Origin: Mycoplasmoidaceae bacterium
GTDB lineage: Bacteria; Bacillota_I; Bacilli_A; Mycoplasmatales; Mycoplasmoidaceae
Direction: 5' to 3'
Length of the DNA stretch: 64,000 nt
Assembly (NCBI GenBank): GCA_024407815.1
Contig: JAKSVS010000003.1
Span: forward strand, 1 to 64,000
In this document: piece by piece, positions 10,035-22,550 of the stretch
Numbering within the stretch: the first letter of the stretch is position 1
Layout: every line of letters begins with the position of its first letter
Position numbers and translations under genes: made by a program
Notes under the pieces: model-generated
What the model was told of the DNA's origin: nothing
Databases searched by the model: none
The model's input: the letters and a program-made list of their open reading frames with translations, nothing else

Positions 10035-12404
10035 ATGAAGAATAACAACGCTAAAAACATCTTAATTACTCGCGGAGTAATTTGTTTTCCTAATATCGAA
10101 AAAGAAATTGAGATAGCTCGTGAAGCATCAATTAATGCAATTAATGATGCATATGATAACGGTAATAAAGAAATTATTATTACCGCCCAAATCAATCCAA
10201 AGCTTGATTCGATTAAGAAAATTGATGATATCTATAATATTGGAGTTAAAGCAAAAATAACAAAGATAGCAAAAACAGATGATGGTATGACAGTAACTGT
10301 CAAACCATCTTCAAGAGTATTAATTAATGCCATTGCTATTGATGAAGCAAAGAAGAACATTAAATGTCAGTACACAGAAATTAATGATCTTCAATTATAT
10401 AAAGTACAAGAATCAAAAGAATTTGATACTGCATTAGAATTACTAAATAGATATGATGCTAAAATAACTGCTAAAATTAGAGACATCATTATCGAAAATG
10501 AAAAGAAAGGTAAAACTAATAATTTTATTGATATTGTTTATGAAATAATTAATGCCCTACCAGTTCATTTCGATCAAAAACAACAAATTTTAGCGCTAAA
10601 TACTTTAGCGCTTAAGATTGATGCTTTAACTAACTTACTAGCTAATCCAACTGATTTAACTAAAGTAGAAAAAGATATCAACAAAAAGTTAAATGATAAT
10701 TTAAATAAACAACAGAGAGAATTCTATCTTCGTGAGAAGATGAGAACAATTAAAGAAGAACTTGGTGAAATTTCTTCATCAGCTAATGATTCAACTAAGT
10801 TTAGACATAAACTTAGAACAAATCCTTATCCAAAACACATAAAGGAAAAACTAGAATCAGAAATTAACCACCTTGAATCATCCAATCCACAAGAATCACC
10901 AATGATTAGAAATTACATTGAGTGATTACTAAACATTCCTTGGTGACAAGAATCTAAAGATAATGATGATTTTAACAAGGTTAAACTAACATTAGATACT
11001 AGTCACTACGGTCTAGAAAAAGTAAAAGAAAGAATAATTGAATATTTAGCTGTTAGAGCTAAATCAAGAAATACTAAAGCACCAATTATTTGTTTAGTTG
11101 GCCCTCCTGGTGTTGGTAAATCATCACTAGCTAAATCAATAGCTGATGCCCTAAACAAACCATTTGTCAAAATGGCTCTTGGTGGTGTAAAAGATGAATC
11201 AGAAATTAGAGGACATCGAAGAACCTATTTAGGTTCAATGCCTGGCCGAATCATTAAAGCAATGAAAAAAGCAGGGGTTGTTAACCCACTATTCTTATTG
11301 GATGAAATTGATAAGATGGCTTCTGATATGCGTGGCGATCCAGCATCTGCGATGCTAGAAGTTCTTGACCCAGAACAAAATTCTAAATTTAGTGATAACT
11401 ATATTGAAGAAGATTATGACTTATCAAAAGTAATGTTCGTCGCAACAGCTAACTATGCTGGACAAATTCCTGCGGCATTATATGACCGTCTTGAAATAAT
11501 TGAATTAACTTCATATACTGAACTAGAAAAGTTAGCTATTGCTAAAAAGTATTTAATACCAATGGTATTAAAAGATTGTGGCCTAACAACCAAAGATTTA
11601 TCTTTCGATGACGATGCCCTAATGTTTATCATTAGACACTACACTCAAGAAGCGGGTGTTCGTGAGCTTGAAAGAATGATAAGAAAAATTGCTCGAAAAC
11701 ATGTTGTTGAGCAAATATCTAGCAAGAAAAAAACTGCTAAACATATTGACAAAGCTGCAGCAAAACTTTATCTTGATAAAGAAATATATGAATATAACAT
11801 CAAAGAAAAAACAAACATTCCAGGTGTAGTAAATGGTATGGCTTATACCTCAGCCGGTGGTGACTTACTGCAAATTGAAGTAACTCACTACAAAGGCAAA
11901 GGCAACGTTTCCATAACTGGAAACTTGAAAGAAACAATGAAGGAATCAGCACAAGTTGCTCTTGCCTTTGTTAAAGCCAATGCCAAGAAGTTTGGATTGG
12001 AAAAAATCGATTTTTCTAAAATCGATATCCATATCCATGTACCAACAGGTGGTATTCCTAAAGATGGACCTTCAGCAGGTGTAACATTAACTACAGCGAT
12101 AATTTCTGCCCTATCAGACCGACCAGTTAAATCAACATTATCAATGACTGGAGAAATTACCTTAAGAGGTAAAGTATTAATAATTGGTGGAGTTAAGGAA
12201 AAGACAATCTCAGCAGTTCGTGGTGGTGTCAACACAATAATTATTCCAGCAAGAGATGAACGTTATCTAAAAGATGTTCCTCAAGAAGTAAAAGAAAAAA
12301 TAACTGTTTATCTTGTTGAACACTATGATGAAATTTACAACATTGTCTTTAATGGTAAACCATTAAAAACAACTAAGATAATTAAAGGAAAGTTGGCTAA
12401 ATAA
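10035..12404 (+). CDS. lon: ATP-dependent Lon protease
   Basis: 789 residues. An N-terminal LON substrate domain and coiled region are followed by an AAA+ module with Walker A GPPGVGKSSLAKS near residue 360. The C-terminal Ser-Lys protease domain has catalytic Ser in PKDGPSAGV and Lys in GGVKEKTISAV. It degrades misfolded and regulatory proteins in the cytosol. The start is chosen at ATG 10035 behind GGAGG. UGA codes Trp around 10923-10946. The CIRCE box places it in the heat-shock regulon. Its TAA overlaps the start of the thioesterase gene by one base (TAATG), so the two are probably coupled. Confidence 0.98.
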
Positions 12405-12784
12405 TGGAACTTAAAGAAGGTTTGTTATTTGAAAAAACGCTAAAAGTGACACCAGAAATGTCAGCAATTAAAGTTGGTTCTGGTCTGGTTGATGTTTTTG
12501 CTACACCAAGCTTAATTACTTTTGTTGAACAAACTTGTTCACAAGCAATAGCACCAGCCTTAGAAAAAGATGAGGTAACAGTTGGCGTGGAAGTCAATGC
12601 GAAGCATATGGCTCCAAGTAAAATCGGAGCAATTGTTAAGTGCAGCGCAAGGATTCTACAGATCGCTAAAAATAAAATATTATTCACCTGCGTTGTGACT
12701 GATAATGATAAGATGGTCGCAATAGTCAGTCACACAAGATGCAGAGTAAATAAAGAAAAGTTTTTAGCTAATTTAAATAAGTAA
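12404..12784 (+). CDS. Hotdog-fold thioesterase of the FlK (fluoroacetyl-CoA thioesterase-like) family
   Basis: 126 residues matching single-domain hotdog thioesterases. FATPSLITFVEQTC carries the conserved Glu and NAKHMAPSKIG the conserved His used by FlK-type enzymes, preceded by a Val/Thr-rich first strand. The natural substrate of these short bacterial proteins is mostly unknown; hydrolysis of a small or aberrant acyl-CoA/acyl-pantetheine is inferred. It overlaps the lon stop codon by one base and should be co-transcribed from the CIRCE-regulated promoter, which is an unexpected partner for Lon. Confidence 0.85.
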   Translation: MELKEGLLFEKTLKVTPEMSAIKVGSGLVDVFATPSLITFVEQTCSQAIAPALEKDEVTVGVEVNAKHMAPSKIGAIVKCSARILQIAKNKILFTCVVTDNDKMVAIVSHTRCRVNKEKFLANLNK

Positions 12785-12795
12785 AATTAAAAAAT

Positions 12796-12839
12796 AAATT
12801 TGTCGTAAGCCCCATAAAATAAGGCCGTACGACAAATTT
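12796..12839 (+). repeat. Dispersed hairpin element, copy 1
   Basis: AAATTTGTCGT (12796-12806) and ACGACAAATTT (12829-12839) form an 11-bp stem with an inner GCC/GGC pair and an ATAAAAT loop, followed by a T-run. It terminates lon-thioesterase transcription and recurs at 13284 and, inverted, at 30486. Confidence 0.9.
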
Positions 12840-12901
12840 TTATTTTTTTTCGGAAATTTTCCTATTTTTCGCAAAAGTATAAGTAGAAAGGAGTAATAAA
12901 T

Positions 12902-13249
12902 ATGGCTTTGCCATCTACAAGTATTTCCAAAACAGAGTTCCGTAAAAACTATAATGTAGTTAAAATATTAACTGACAAAATAGAAATCATGAAACAACTA
13001 GAAACTTTTAATCCAACTAATCAAGCAGTAGCTTTTGCTATCAAAAAACAACACGGAGTTACACTAGGTGACGTTATTGTTGCGCTTGAAAACGTCGTGA
13101 AACGACTTGATAAAATTGAATCTAGACTTGTCAGTTTAGAGGAAAATCAGAAAAAAGATCATGAACTGTTATTAAAAGTTCAAGAAAATCAAGCAAAAGA
13201 TCATGATTTGCTAGCTCGGGTTATCAAATTAAATAACCTAAAACATTAA
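12902..13249 (+). CDS. Small coiled-coil protein, family unknown
   Basis: 115 residues starting at ATG behind AAGGAG. The first ~65 residues are mixed. The rest is a long amphipathic coil with internal repeats (LVSLEENQKKDHELLLKVQENQAKDHDLLARVIKLNNLKH). A remnant with nearly the same tail lies at 45094-45204, so the family has several members. It sits between two direct copies of the hairpin element, and its upstream 60 bp resemble those of the next gene, suggesting a duplicated expression cassette. Function unknown. Confidence 0.75.
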   Translation: MALPSTSISKTEFRKNYNVVKILTDKIEIMKQLETFNPTNQAVAFAIKKQHGVTLGDVIVALENVVKRLDKIESRLVSLEENQKKDHELLLKVQENQAKDHDLLARVIKLNNLKH

Positions 13250-13283
13250 AAAAACAGCAATTTTTGCTTAATTTTTGAAAAAT

Positions 13284-13328
13284 AAATTTGTCGTAAGCCC
13301 GCATAAAATGAGGCCGGACGACAAATTT
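13284..13328 (+). repeat. Dispersed hairpin element, copy 2
   Basis: Same stem as copy 1, with loop region AAGCCCGCATAAAATGAGGC, followed by a T-rich run and then a leader very like that downstream of copy 1 (GGAAATTTT, later AGTATAAGTAG, GGAG). It acts as terminator for 12902-13249 and is identical over its whole length to the inverted copy at 30486-30530. Confidence 0.9.
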
Positions 13329-13378
13329 TTAATTTTTTTTGGAAATTTTTTGGTTTTTGGGAGAAGTATAAGTAGGAG

Positions 13379-13621
13379 GTGATAAAAATTAGAAAACTTT
13401 CTTGTATTGAAAAGCGAAGAACTAATGCTGGATCATTCTATGCTATTGCTTTAGGCATAGACATACTTGTATCAACAATTTCTAGCTTAGTTATGAACTC
13501 AGTTTCAATGGCCAAAGGCCAAACACAGACAAGTTCTGATGTAAACTACGGTTATCGTAGAACAACAGTAATGCGTCTGTCTCCAGTACCAAGTAGAAGT
13601 TCAATTTCTATAATTGGTTAA
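13379..13621 (+). CDS. Small single-helix protein, unknown function, non-ATG start
   Basis: About 77-80 residues: a basic N-terminus (IRKLSCIEKRR), one hydrophobic segment (SFYAIALGIDILVSTISSLV) and a polar, Ser/Arg-rich tail. No ATG is present near the AGGAGG at 13374-13379. GTG at 13379 overlaps that site, whereas ATT at 13388 has ideal spacing and aligns with the ATG of the preceding cassette, so an ATT start is possible. The size, basic leader and single helix could suit a secreted or membrane-active peptide, but nothing recognisable supports this. Confidence 0.5.
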   Translation: MIKIRKLSCIEKRRTNAGSFYAIALGIDILVSTISSLVMNSVSMAKGQTQTSSDVNYGYRRTTVMRLSPVPSRSSISIIG

Positions 13622-13673
13622 ACATAAAATTTTTGAAGATTGAAATATTTGTGATGCTCTTTATCAGCATAGT

Positions 13674-13750
13674 CATTTTTGATGGCGAAAGCCATCTCCT
13701 ACCTCTGAGTATAAATTGAGTAAAAGTATTTAATACTTTTACTTTTTTTT
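13674..13750 (+). terminator. Hairpin region ending in an intrinsic terminator
   Basis: GATGGC-GAAA-GCCATC (13681-13696) is a stable GNRA-capped hairpin. It is followed by AGTAAAAGTAT/ATACTTTTACT (13719-13743) and T7, a strong terminator of the small gene upstream. No known riboswitch was recognised. Confidence 0.7.
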
Positions 13751-13760
13751 ATTTTGCGAG

Positions 13761-13766
13761 TATAAT
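13761..13766 (+). promoter_or_regulatory. -10 box of rpoD
   Basis: TATAAT 25 bp before the rpoD start, preceded by TGCGAG, close to an extended -10. Confidence 0.7.
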
Positions 13767-13791
13767 ATTACAACTAAGGATACCTTAATTA

Positions 13792-15174
13792 ATGGCTAAA
13801 AAAGTTAAAAAAGCAAAAAAAGTAGCAAAAAAGAAAGCTACTAAAAAATCTGCTGTCAAAAAAAATAAGAAAAAACCAAGCAAAACAGCAAAGAAACCTG
13901 TTGCTAAAGCGCAAAAGGTTTCTAAAAAGAAAGCTGCCAATACAAATAAAAACCAAAAAGCAAAGCAACAAGTAAATAAGATTCAAATTCTTGAATCTTT
14001 TACTAAACACAAACAAATATCTGAATTTGAATTTAAAGACATAGAAAAGAAAATTATTCAAACAGTTCAACTTAAAAAAAGAAGTAGAAATGTTGTTGTT
14101 TTAAACAAGATTTTCTCTGAGTTTGGTAGTTATGAACTAACAAAAGAATTAACACAAAGATTGTTTAACGATATCGTTAAACAAGGAATTACCATCAAGG
14201 GTTTTGAAGGTAAAACATACTTTACTATAAAAGAAGCTGAAAAGATCCTTGCTGGACAAAAATCACAAAAAGTATCAAAGATCGCCACACACGGAAATAG
14301 TGGCGATCCAAATGGAATTAAGTCGTTCTTATCATCTCTTGGTCAATCAAAAATGTTATCAGCTGAAGAAGAAGTTGAAATAGCCAAGATGCTTGACAGC
14401 GATAATGAACTTGAAAGAAAGTACGCTATTGATCAATTAGTTACAAGTAACTTGCGTTTGGTAACTTCAATTGCTAAGAAATTCTTAAATCGTGGTATTG
14501 AATTTGACGACTTAATTCAAGAAGGTACTATGGGTTTAATGAAGGCGATAAATAAATTTGATTATCGTCTTGGACATAAGTTTTCAACATATGCAACATG
14601 ATGAATTAGACAAGCAATAACAAGAGCAATCTCTGATCAATCGAAGATTATTAGAATTCCTGCTCACATGATTGAAACAATTCATCGTGTTACAAATGCT
14701 GAAAAAGAATTGATGCAAAGGTTGGGTCGAACACCAACTATTGATGAAATAACTGAAAAACTTGGTGGTCAAGCCGCAGGCTTTACTTCAAGAAATGTTG
14801 CCAACATTAAGCGTATCCATATTGACCCAGTATCTTTAGATAAGACTGTTGGTTCTGATGATGACAGCCAAATCTCTGACTTTGTCAAGGAAGATGTTTT
14901 AACATCCCCAGTTCAATTTACTAAAGAAGCATTATTGAAAGAAGACATTGATCAACTATTCAGTGTAACTTTAACTCCTGAAGAGCAAAAAATTATGCGT
15001 ATGAGATATGGCCTTTGGCCTTATAAATACGTTTACTCATTAGATGAAGTTTCTTCAACACTTCGTATGCCTCGTGAACAAGTTAGACAAATTGAAGCGA
15101 AGGCTACAAGAAAACTAAAACACCCATCTAAATCTAAAAAATTAAGAAGTTATATCCTCGATGAACAGAATTAA
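13792..15174 (+). CDS. rpoD: Primary RNA polymerase sigma factor
   Basis: 460 residues. Residues 1-65 are an extreme Lys/Ala tail ([19 protein letters not shown]), histone-H1-like. Then come region 1.2, region 2 ([56 protein letters not shown]), region 3 and region 4 ([35 protein letters not shown]). The two Trp of the WW pair that melts the -10 box are UGA codons. It probably directs nearly all transcription. trmK starts 14 bases inside its 3' end. Confidence 0.97.
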
Positions 15175-15823
15175 ACAAATTGCAAACCTAATACCTAATT
15201 GTGCGTGTGTCTATGATGTTGGATCTGACCACGCCCTTTTGGCTATTGATTTGCTCCAAAGCAAAAAAGTTAAATTGGTTGTCAATATCGAAAAGAATTG
15301 ACATCCACATAATGCTGGCAAAGCCAATCTAGCCAAAAAACACTTGACAACTAAAACTGTTAACGTTCTTAATGATGGACTTAATGACATCACTAAAAAG
15401 GTTTTTGAAAAACCTAATTATGTAGTTATTGCTGGTCTTGGCGGTAAAACAATAGTTGATATCTTACAAAAGAAAGACCCAAATCTTAGAAAAGAATGTG
15501 ACTACATTCTTGAAGCTAATTGTGATATCAATGATTTAAGAAAATATCTGATAAAAAATAAATGAAACATTCATTATGAACTTGTTTGTGTTGATAGAAA
15601 CAAGTTCTATCAAATAATTTGTGCAAAACAAGATTTGAAAGCAAAAAAATATACAAACTTTGAAATATATTTTGGCAAAAAAGAATTGCAAAAAGATAAA
15701 AAAACTTGATTAAAGTTTTTAAAAGAAAACAAGAAGAAAATTGAAGCAAAGAAGCTTGATAAACATTCAAAAGAATACGCTTCTTTATATAAGGCTCTAA
15801 AGGCGACTATAAATGAAAATTAA
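15161..15823 (+). CDS. trmK: tRNA (adenine-22-N1)-methyltransferase
   Basis: 220 residues, class I SAM-dependent fold: VYDVGSDHALLAIDLL binds SAM, VNIEKNWHPH follows, and VVIAGLGGKTIVDIL is the TrmK/COG2384 signature. It methylates A22 in tRNA-Ser/Leu-type molecules. The start overlaps rpoD by 14 bases, and the stop overlaps the next start, giving a tight three-gene operon rpoD-trmK-nif3, the usual order in Firmicutes and mycoplasmas. The Lys-rich C-terminus is short. Confidence 0.92.
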
Positions 15824-16577
15824 AACAATTACCAATTATTTATTAAAACTTTATCCATTGTCATTACAAGAAGAGTGAGATGAATCAGGTTTTTTAAATA
15901 TTGGTAATCTTAATCAAGAAACAAAAAATGTTTTTTGTTGTCTTGACTTAAATATGAAAATTGTTGATGGAGCTATTAAACAAAAAGCAAAGCTTATTGT
16001 TTCTCATCATCCAATTTTCAAAGCAAATCCTGATCACAAACTTTTATCTTTTTATGCTTCTTTAATTAAAAAAATTAAAGCTAACAAAGTTACTGTGTTG
16101 TCTTTGCATACTTGTTTTGACAATGCTGATCAAGGAATGAATTTTGTTGTCGGAACAAGACTAGGTTTAAAAAACCTAAAGTGGTTCGATAAAGCAAAGT
16201 TTGTTACTGGATTGTGTAAAACCAAAACAGTGAAACAAATAGCTAGTGATTTTAAAAAATTGTTCAATGTTAGTTTACTAACAACTAACGCTCAACCAAA
16301 TGATAAATTCAATAAACTAGCTATTTGTGCTGGTGCGGGTTTGTCGGTATTTGCTAGCAAATTTGATCAACTAACCAAACAAAAAATATTACTAGTAACC
16401 GGTGATATCAAACACCACGGTTGACAAGATCTGGCTAATTATAAATTAGCCGCCTTAGATGTTGGGCATGACCTTGAAAATTGTTTTTCCGACTTCATGG
16501 CAAACATAATAAAACACAAATTTTCTGAACTAAAAGTAGTTGCAATCTATACAAACAAAAAAGAAAAATCGATCTAG
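15813..16577 (+). CDS. Nif3-like dinuclear metal centre protein (DUF34)
   Basis: 254 residues. Metal-ligand motifs VSHHPIFK near residue 65 and SLHTCFDNADQGMN near 105, with a C-terminal GDIKHHG and DVGHDLENCF, match the Nif3/YqfO family that binds two metal ions. Proposed roles include GTP cyclohydrolase-like and metal-insertase activities; the function is not settled. It overlaps trmK, a conserved neighbour. Its TAG lies inside a palindromic terminator shared with the convergent nfu gene. Confidence 0.9.
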
Positions 16578-16592
16578 CTAGATCGATTTTTT
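16565..16592. terminator. Bidirectional terminator containing both convergent stop codons
   Basis: AAAATCGATCTAGCTAGATCGATTTT-type palindrome. TAG of nif3 (16575-16577) and the TAG of nfu on the other strand (16578-16580) are adjacent in its centre, and A/T flanks give U-tracts in both directions. Confidence 0.9.
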
Positions 16593-16829
16593 CAATTTAA
16601 ACACAACATCATTAATCTCTGGGTGAATTTGTTTCATGTTCTCTTTTATACCAAAGGTATATGTTGCAGCAAAACTTGTACATCCTATGCAGTGTCCAGA
16701 AATCTCCAGTGTTAAGATTCCATTTTCAAAACTTAAAAAATTAACATCACCACCATCAGCTTGAATAAAAGTCTTGATAGAATCAAGTTCTTGTCTAATT
16801 TGGGTAATTAGTGTTTGTGTATCAGACAT
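16578..16829 (-). CDS. nfu: NifU C-terminal-domain iron-sulfur scaffold protein
   Basis: 83 residues forming a single NifU-C/Nfu domain. IQADGGDVNFLSFENGILTL is the conserved core and HCIGCTSF carries the CxxC cluster-binding cysteines. It receives and passes on [4Fe-4S] clusters. No suf/isc genes are visible in this window. It is alone on the minus strand and ends in the shared palindrome with nif3. Confidence 0.93.
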   Translation of the reverse strand: MSDTQTLITQIRQELDSIKTFIQADGGDVNFLSFENGILTLEISGHCIGCTSFAATYTFGIKENMKQIHPEINDVVFKLKKSI

Positions 16830-16874
16830 AAATAATTTTTATAGATATAATTATATATATTTAAGTATTAAAAA

Positions 16875-19271
<2,397 letters not shown>

Positions 19272-19273
19272 TT

Positions 19274-20638
19274 ATGAAGTTTGTATCATTAACATTAAAG
19301 CTTTGGCTTTATAGTGCTTTAACTAACAATAATTTTCTTGAGCTAACGCCAGTTCAAGAAAAAGCTTTTAAGTTGGTTAACCAAGGTAACAATGTTGTTA
19401 TTTCTGCGCCAACAGGTTCAGGAAAAACACTATGTTATTTATTGCCAATTCTTAATAATATTAATGAGCAAGATAAGTTTGTTCAATACGTAATAATTGC
19501 TCCAACAAAAGAATTAGTTTGGCAAATTTACAATAATTTCCTTGCTTTTACCAAGTTCAATAAACAATTAAAAATTGTTTTATTGGACAAAGCAGAAAAG
19601 GTTGATAATTTAGTTAAAAATCCTAGCCAAATAGTTATTGCAACAGTTGAGAAAATTCGTCAAGCGATCGCAAAAGGTGTGAATTTTTCAAATCTAAAAC
19701 AAATTGTTTTAGATGAAGCAGATATGCTTATTGATTATGGATTTGTTAACTCAATAAATGATATCTTCTCCAAACTTGATTTGTATACAAATAATGTGCA
19801 AAAAGTCTTTTGTTCAGCTTCAATAAATGCCAACGTTGCATCAGTGTTTAAAAAAACAGTAAATGACTTAAAAGTCATTCAATTAGAAAAAAATATTTTT
19901 ACAAACAATAATATTAAACATTGTGTTGTCTACTTAAAAGACAACAATGATCCATATAAAACTCTTGATCAATTACTACAAGTAATTAATCCATACATGT
20001 GTATTATTTTTGCTAGCACAAAAGATGAAGTAGAAAAAATATATTCCAACCTTTTAGAAAAAGGTTTGGAAGTTGGAATGCTACATAAAGACATTCCAAC
20101 AAGACAAAGAAAACAAGTGTTTTCTAAGCTCAATAATAATCAATACAAATATCTTGTTGCCACTGATCTTGCATCACGTGGTTTAGATATTGATGGTGTT
20201 AGCGACGTAATTTCCTTTTCTCTTCCTAAGGAAGATATTTGGTATTTACACCGTTCAGGAAGAACAGGAAGAAGCAAATATAAAGGAAATAGCTATGTCA
20301 TTTATGACAAGAAGCACGATTATCAACTTGCTAAACTTGAACAAAAAGTTTCTTGAACCTATTATCTTTTAGATAATAATGAATTAATTGAAAAGAAACT
20401 TTATGTTCATAAAACTAAACCAATTGTTGATTTAGCAATGAAGAAAGAAATTTCTAAACTATATAGCAAGAAGAACCTAAAGGTTAAACCTGGTTATAAG
20501 AAAAAGCTAAAGCAACAAATCTATAAGATGAAACAAAAAGCTAAACGTAAATATATAGAAGAAAAATATAATAAATTAAGAATAGAAAGCTATAAGAAAG
20601 GAAAAAACACTAACTATGACATTCAACAAACCAATTAA
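19274..20638 (+). CDS. DEAD-box RNA helicase
   Basis: 454 residues. Motif I APTGSGKT, Ia APTKEL, II LDEADML, III CSASI and VI HRSGRTGR are in the normal order over two RecA-like domains (1-360). A strongly basic tail of ~90 residues follows (KLYSKKNLKVKPGYKKKLK...), likely an RNA-binding extension. The role is RNA duplex remodelling, for example in ribosome assembly or mRNA turnover; the exact CshA/DbpA-type identity is not clear. It is two bases from leuS and overlaps pepA by 23 bases. Confidence 0.92.
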
Positions 20639-21953
20639 TAAAAAAGCAATTTTAATTAAGGCTATCTCCGGAAAAAAAGATGAGATTAAAACAGAAGGCA
20701 AAACTATCACTTTTGTTTTTGCAAAACAACCAATGTGTTCTCGATACTTTGCCCGAAGATTATCTGATACTTTACTAAAATATCCTAATAAGGATATTAC
20801 CTTTAATATAGGCAGCTTTTTAGATGCCTATAAATTTGAATGCAAATATTCATTAGCTGTTATCATCATTTCTAAGATTCAAGCTTTCGTTGATAAAAAG
20901 TTTTCTTTAAAATCAAAACCAACTAATACATCTGTAAATTTAATTTACAGTCCTAAACATAAAGACATAGTTTATAGTGGTGCAAGAACGTGTGTTGGTT
21001 TTGATTTAGCAAGACATTATCAATCACTACCTAGCAATTACTTAGGAATTACTGATTTTGTTAAGGAAATAAAGAAACTGGTTCCTGCTACAGGAAACAA
21101 AGCTTTAAAAGTCAAAGTGTTGACTCTTAAAGATTTACAAAAAGAAAATTGTGGATTAATCCAAGCTGTAAATAAAGGTAGCGATGAACCAGCAGCAATG
21201 GTTGTTCTTGAATACTTTAATAACAAGAAAAGCAAAGATACCTTTGCTTATATTGGAAAAGGTATTATGTTTGATTCTGGTGGTTATGAAATCAAACCAA
21301 GTAAATTCATGGAAAACATGAACCAAGACATGACTGGCGCAGCCAGTGTCTTTGGAACAATGTTTGCTTTAGCATCAATGAAAAAACGAGTTAATGTTGT
21401 TGGCATTTTGCCACTTGCTAAAAACATGGTTGGTTCTAGATCTATGGTTGTTGGTGATGTATATACATCATCTACCGGTAGAACTGTAGAAATAACTTCT
21501 CCTGATTCAGAAGGTAGATTAATCCTAGCTGATGCTATTGGTTATGCTAACAAGCATTACAAAATAACAAAGTTATTTACTGTTGCTACATTAACTGGTT
21601 TATCAGAATTGGCTTTTGGTCATTTCTCAACCCCATTCTGATCAACTAGCGAAGCTACATCAAAAGCTATTAAAGCTGTAGCTAAACTATCTGGAGATCT
21701 AGTAAATAGTTTGATTCTTTATCCAGAATACTATGAAATGGTTAATAAATCCAGCAAAATTGCTGATTGTGCTAACGGTTGCAAAGAACGCAACTGTTCA
21801 AACGGTCAAGCAGCTGCATTCCTAAAGGAATTCTGTGCATGTAAGGACTTTACACACTTTGATATTGCTGGTACGCATGTATATAAGAATACGCCTGTAA
21901 ATATCTTAAGTTTCTTACTTTATTTATTAGCTGCTAACCATTTCGAACAATAA
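20616..21953 (+). CDS. pepA: Leucyl aminopeptidase, M17 family
   Basis: 445 residues. The C-terminal catalytic domain has the metal-binding and catalytic motifs KGIMFDSGGYEIKPSKFMENM (Lys, Asp), NQDMTGAA and ITSPDSEGRLILADA (Asp, Glu, Arg). The N-terminal domain is divergent as usual. It removes N-terminal residues from peptides, a major amino-acid source for mycoplasmas. UGA-Trp at ~21640. It is the last gene of leuS-helicase-pepA and is followed by a terminator. Confidence 0.95.
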
Positions 21954-21973
21954 GCAATTAGCTTTTCCTTATT

Positions 21974-22004
21974 AAAAGCGTGTGCTTGCGCATGCGCTTT
22001 TTTT
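21974..22004 (+). terminator. Terminator of the leuS-pepA operon
   Basis: AAAGCGTGTGC and GCATGCGCTTT pair (two wobble pairs) around TTGC, followed by T7. Confidence 0.85.
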
Positions 22005-22071
22005 CGTGCGCACTTAAATATTAACAGAGTTAATATTTACAAAAATTTTTTTATATTTTTTAATTTTAATA

Positions 22072-22105
22072 TATAATAAGTGGGAGAAAGTGGAGAAAAG
22101 TGGGA
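22072..22105 (+). promoter_or_regulatory. dcw promoter with three phased MraZ boxes
   Basis: TATAAT (22072-22077) is followed immediately by AAGTGGGAG, AAAGTGGAG and AAAGTGGGA. The AGTGG cores start at 22079, 22089 and 22099, a 10-bp period. The motif agrees with the AAAGTGKGW-type MraZ site described for mollicutes. The boxes cover the expected transcription start and the ribosome-binding region of mraZ itself, pointing to autoregulation. Confidence 0.85.
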
Positions 22106-22106
22106 A

Positions 22107-22550
22107 ATGCTATTCCTTGGAACTTACAAACACATAATCGATGATAAAAATCGTTTAAGTCTACCAACTAAGTTAGTAGAAAAATTTTCTCATCGTGTTG
22201 TTGTTGCTTCTAAAGGTTTCGAAGGATGCTTAGAATTAAGAAGCCAAGAAGACTTCGAAATATGATCTGAAAAAATCCTATCTTACTCTCCAAATAAAAA
22301 AGACTCACGTATCCTTGCAAGACAAATATTAGCTAACAGTAGCGAAATTGAACTTGACAAGGCAAACCGTATCCTTATTCCTGAAGTTCTAGCAAAGCTA
22401 GCATCACTAAAAAAGAATGTTGTAATTATCGGTTTAGGAAACAAACTTGAGGTCTGAGATGCTAAAACATATGCTAAATTCCAAGCAGAAACTGACAGCA
22501 AGTTTGAATCAGTAGCAGAAAGAATTGACGATGAAGTTGCACCAAAGTAG
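22107..22550 (+). CDS. mraZ: Transcriptional regulator MraZ
   Basis: 147 residues, two SpoVT/AbrB-like half domains: MLFLGTYKHIIDDKNRLSLP at the start and ELDKANRILIPEVLAKLASL in the second half (the DxxGR-type motifs read DDKNRL and DKANRI). It controls the division cluster by binding the repeats just upstream. ATG 22107 is chosen over an in-frame GTG at 22080, because the MLFLGTY start is conserved and the upstream codons are the operator repeats. It overlaps rsmH by 20 bases. Confidence 0.95.

Noticed and set aside
13652..13750. Possible riboswitch upstream of rpoD
   Set aside because: The hairpins lie before a strong terminator and upstream of the rpoD -10 box, so they belong to the preceding gene's 3' end; no known aptamer consensus was recognised.
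13789..14070. Minus-strand Phe-rich frame over the start of rpoD
   Set aside because: It is a shadow of the Lys-rich sigma factor tail.
22080..22106. GTG at 22080 as the mraZ start
   Set aside because: The nine codons it would add are the MraZ operator repeats and the conserved protein start is the ATG at 22107.
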